A DNA stretch of 64,000 nucleotides from CAZAPG01 sp964486935 (lineage in GTDB: Bacteria; Chloroflexota; Anaerolineae; 4572-78; J111). Made by a program: the position numbers and the translations under genes. The DNA lies in NCBI GenBank assembly GCA_964486935.1, contig CAZAPG010000024.1, forward strand, positions 30,282-94,281. Direction: 5' to 3'. Below the pieces are notes generated by a model. That model had not been told where the DNA came from, did not search any database, and saw only the letters and a list, made by a program, of their open reading frames with translations. Shown here piece after piece: positions 62,656 through 64,000 of this stretch; within the stretch, counting starts at the first letter, position 1, and every line of letters begins with the position of its first letter.

Positions 62656-63873
62656 ATGACCGCTCCCAAACTCCCCATTCCCCAACCGTTGCGGGGCAGC
62701 GATCCCGGCTCATTTGCCCAAAACACGGTGCTGAAACGACTGCCCGATATTGCTCGCCGGGTTATCTCCGAAAATAGTTTTCCGCAAAGGGTTGTCCAGA
62801 AATTAGAAACCCTGATTCAAGAAATCCCTTTGACCCCCATAAAACACCTGAATAATTCCAACGCGCCGGATATGGCTGGCTGGGCGCAATACATTGACCC
62901 CCACCTTGGCGATAACTGGCTGCAAATACCCTGGTTTCTGGCCGAAACCTATTTCTACCGGCGCATTCTGGAGGCAACCGGTTACTTTGAAGCGGGCGAG
63001 GGTTATCAGGTTGACCCGTACGCTCATCAAAAACAGCAGGGGTTGGAAACCCATCAGGCCGAAATTGCCGGCCTCAGCGCCAACCTGACCGCCTGGGCCA
63101 AACAGCCGGATAAAATGGCGGCCAACCTGGCGACGCTGCTGACCATCAATCTGTGGGGCAATCAGGCCGATTTGAGTCTGTGGCCCGCCGGCCACGATGG
63201 GCAACCAAAACATTCCAACCCGGAAGCGTCGCGCAGCCATATTGTGGTCAACCACACCAGAGTTGTGGTCGAATATCTGGCCGGCCTGGCTGATGAGTCG
63301 CCAGGGGTTGATTTTATTGTTGACAACGCCGGTTTTGAACTGGTTTGCGACCTGGCCCTGGCCGATTTTTTGCTCAATAGCCATTTGGCCGCAGTTGTTG
63401 TGCTACATGTAAAATTCCACCCTACTTTCGTTTCAGATGCCATTGACAAAGATATCACGCAGACCATCAACTTTTTGGCTAACAGCCCGCACTCGGCAGT
63501 TGGCGAGTTTGACCACCGGCTGCAAGCTCATCTGGCAGCCAGCCGCCTGCAATTGCAGCATGACCTCTTTTGGACATCCCCGCTCAGTTTTTGGGAAATG
63601 CCGCCCGGCGTCAGGCGGGAGCTTGGCCGCTCCAGCCTGCTTATCAGCAAAGGCGACGCCAACTATCGCCGCTTGCTGGGAGACCGCCACTGGCCTTACG
63701 CTACCCCCTTTGCCGATATCGTCAGCTATTTGCCGGCTCCCCTGGTGGCCTTGCGCACGTTTAAGTCGGAAGTGGCTGCCGGGCTTGCGCCGGAACAGAT
63801 ACAGGCTTTAAATGAGCAAGACCCCCGGTGGCTCACCAACGGCAAGCGGGGGGTCATTCAATTTGTAAACTAA
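62656..63873 (+). CDS. DUF89 (ARMT1-like) metal-dependent phosphatase
   Basis: The 405-residue protein shows the family marks FIVDNAGFELVCDLALADFLL (Asp-Asn-Gly-x-Glu pattern) and LISKGDANYRRLLGDRHWP. The N-terminal half is helical with PIPQPLRGSDPGSFAQ-like sequence found in sugar-phosphate members. Known DUF89 proteins remove phosphate from damaged or surplus sugar phosphates such as fructose-1-phosphate. At the end of a kinase-rich operon it may relieve sugar-phosphate stress. Nothing recognisable lies between 63874 and 63966. Confidence 0.82.
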   Translation: MTAPKLPIPQPLRGSDPGSFAQNTVLKRLPDIARRVISENSFPQRVVQKLETLIQEIPLTPIKHLNNSNAPDMAGWAQYIDPHLGDNWLQIPWFLAETYFYRRILEATGYFEAGEGYQVDPYAHQKQQGLETHQAEIAGLSANLTAWAKQPDKMAANLATLLTINLWGNQADLSLWPAGHDGQPKHSNPEASRSHIVVNHTRVVVEYLAGLADESPGVDFIVDNAGFELVCDLALADFLLNSHLAAVVVLHVKFHPTFVSDAIDKDITQTINFLANSPHSAVGEFDHRLQAHLAASRLQLQHDLFWTSPLSFWEMPPGVRRELGRSSLLISKGDANYRRLLGDRHWPYATPFADIVSYLPAPLVALRTFKSEVAAGLAPEQIQALNEQDPRWLTNGKRGVIQFVN

Positions 63874-63966
63874 AATCCTGCTGTTATTATTCAGAAAATT
63901 CATCATTGTTTAAGAAGTTGTTTTAAAAGTAGCGGCTATCGGCCAAGTTATGGTAAAAGTTGATGT

Positions 63967-64000
63967 GTGAGCAAACAACAATACCCAACCGATATGACCG
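63967..64000 (+). CDS. Possible start of an IS transposase (truncated by window end)
   Basis: From the GTG at 63967 the reading frame gives MSKQQYPTDMT. The Tyr-Pro-Thr/Ser-Asp-Leu/Met-Thr start is typical of IS5/IS4-type transposases, whose next residues are usually Asp-x-Gln-Trp. Only 11 codons are visible, so this is tentative. The sequence just upstream should then hold the left inverted repeat of the element. Confidence 0.4.
   Translation, partial: MSKQQYPTDMT

Overview
The window looks like chromosomal DNA of a Chloroflexota bacterium (Anaerolineae-like). The clearest pointer is the sugar-binding lipoprotein at 46744-48372, whose mature N-terminus carries the long Val/Glu/Lys-rich linker common in that phylum. 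The LacI-regulated sugar operons without their own ATPase gene and the intergenic palindromes fit as well. This placement is an inference from gene style; no rRNA or other phylogenetic marker is present, and I see no tRNA, rRNA or CRISPR array.

Region 1 (1-4019, + strand): the 3' part of a gluzincin metallopeptidase fused to a beta-propeller-like region, then a secreted LysM protein and a cytosolic tandem-TIR protein in one short operon.

Region 2 (4067-18964, - strand): four tightly coupled genes encode a hybrid NRPS/PKS line. In transcription order they are a loading module (half condensation domain, A, PCP), a KS-AT-ACP-aminotransferase protein, a C-A-methyltransferase-PCP module whose A-domain code reads as glycine, and a docking-C-PCP-TE terminal module without an A domain and with a cysteine in the TE nucleophile elbow. 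The predicted scaffold is aminoacyl, then a malonate-derived beta-amino unit, then N-methylglycine. This is the best candidate for an undescribed system in the window.

Region 3 (19280-39545, - strand): an extracellular polysaccharide locus. It runs from a Wzz/tyrosine-kinase fusion through an initiating sugar transferase, sugar-modifying enzymes, Wzy-like and Wzx-like membrane proteins, five GT4-type glycosyltransferases, two polysaccharide deacetylases, a heparinase-like protein, a methyltransferase and a FemAB-like acyltransferase. Its middle part is visibly AT-richer than both flanks, as is common for exchanged surface-polysaccharide genes.

Region 4 (39910-63873): a SnoaL-like gene on the - strand, then a long run of + strand carbohydrate-catabolic genes: PHP protein, SorE-like and SrlD-like dehydrogenases, DsbA-fold protein, LacI regulator with a readable promoter and operator, sugar ABC importer (binding protein and two permeases), aldo/keto reductase, lactonase, alcohol dehydrogenase, GlpX, DUF4432-like protein, ribulokinase-like kinase, L-fucose isomerase, LarA-like protein, rhamnulokinase-like kinase and DUF89 protein. 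Together they point to uptake and breakdown of deoxy-sugars such as L-fucose or L-rhamnose by an isomerase/kinase branch and a dehydrogenase/lactonase branch. No class II aldolase is visible. The window ends inside what may be the first codons of an IS transposase.

Several small palindromic elements sit between genes. One, at 48406-48493, appears to have inserted into the loop of a terminator-like hairpin and is flanked by an 11-bp direct repeat.
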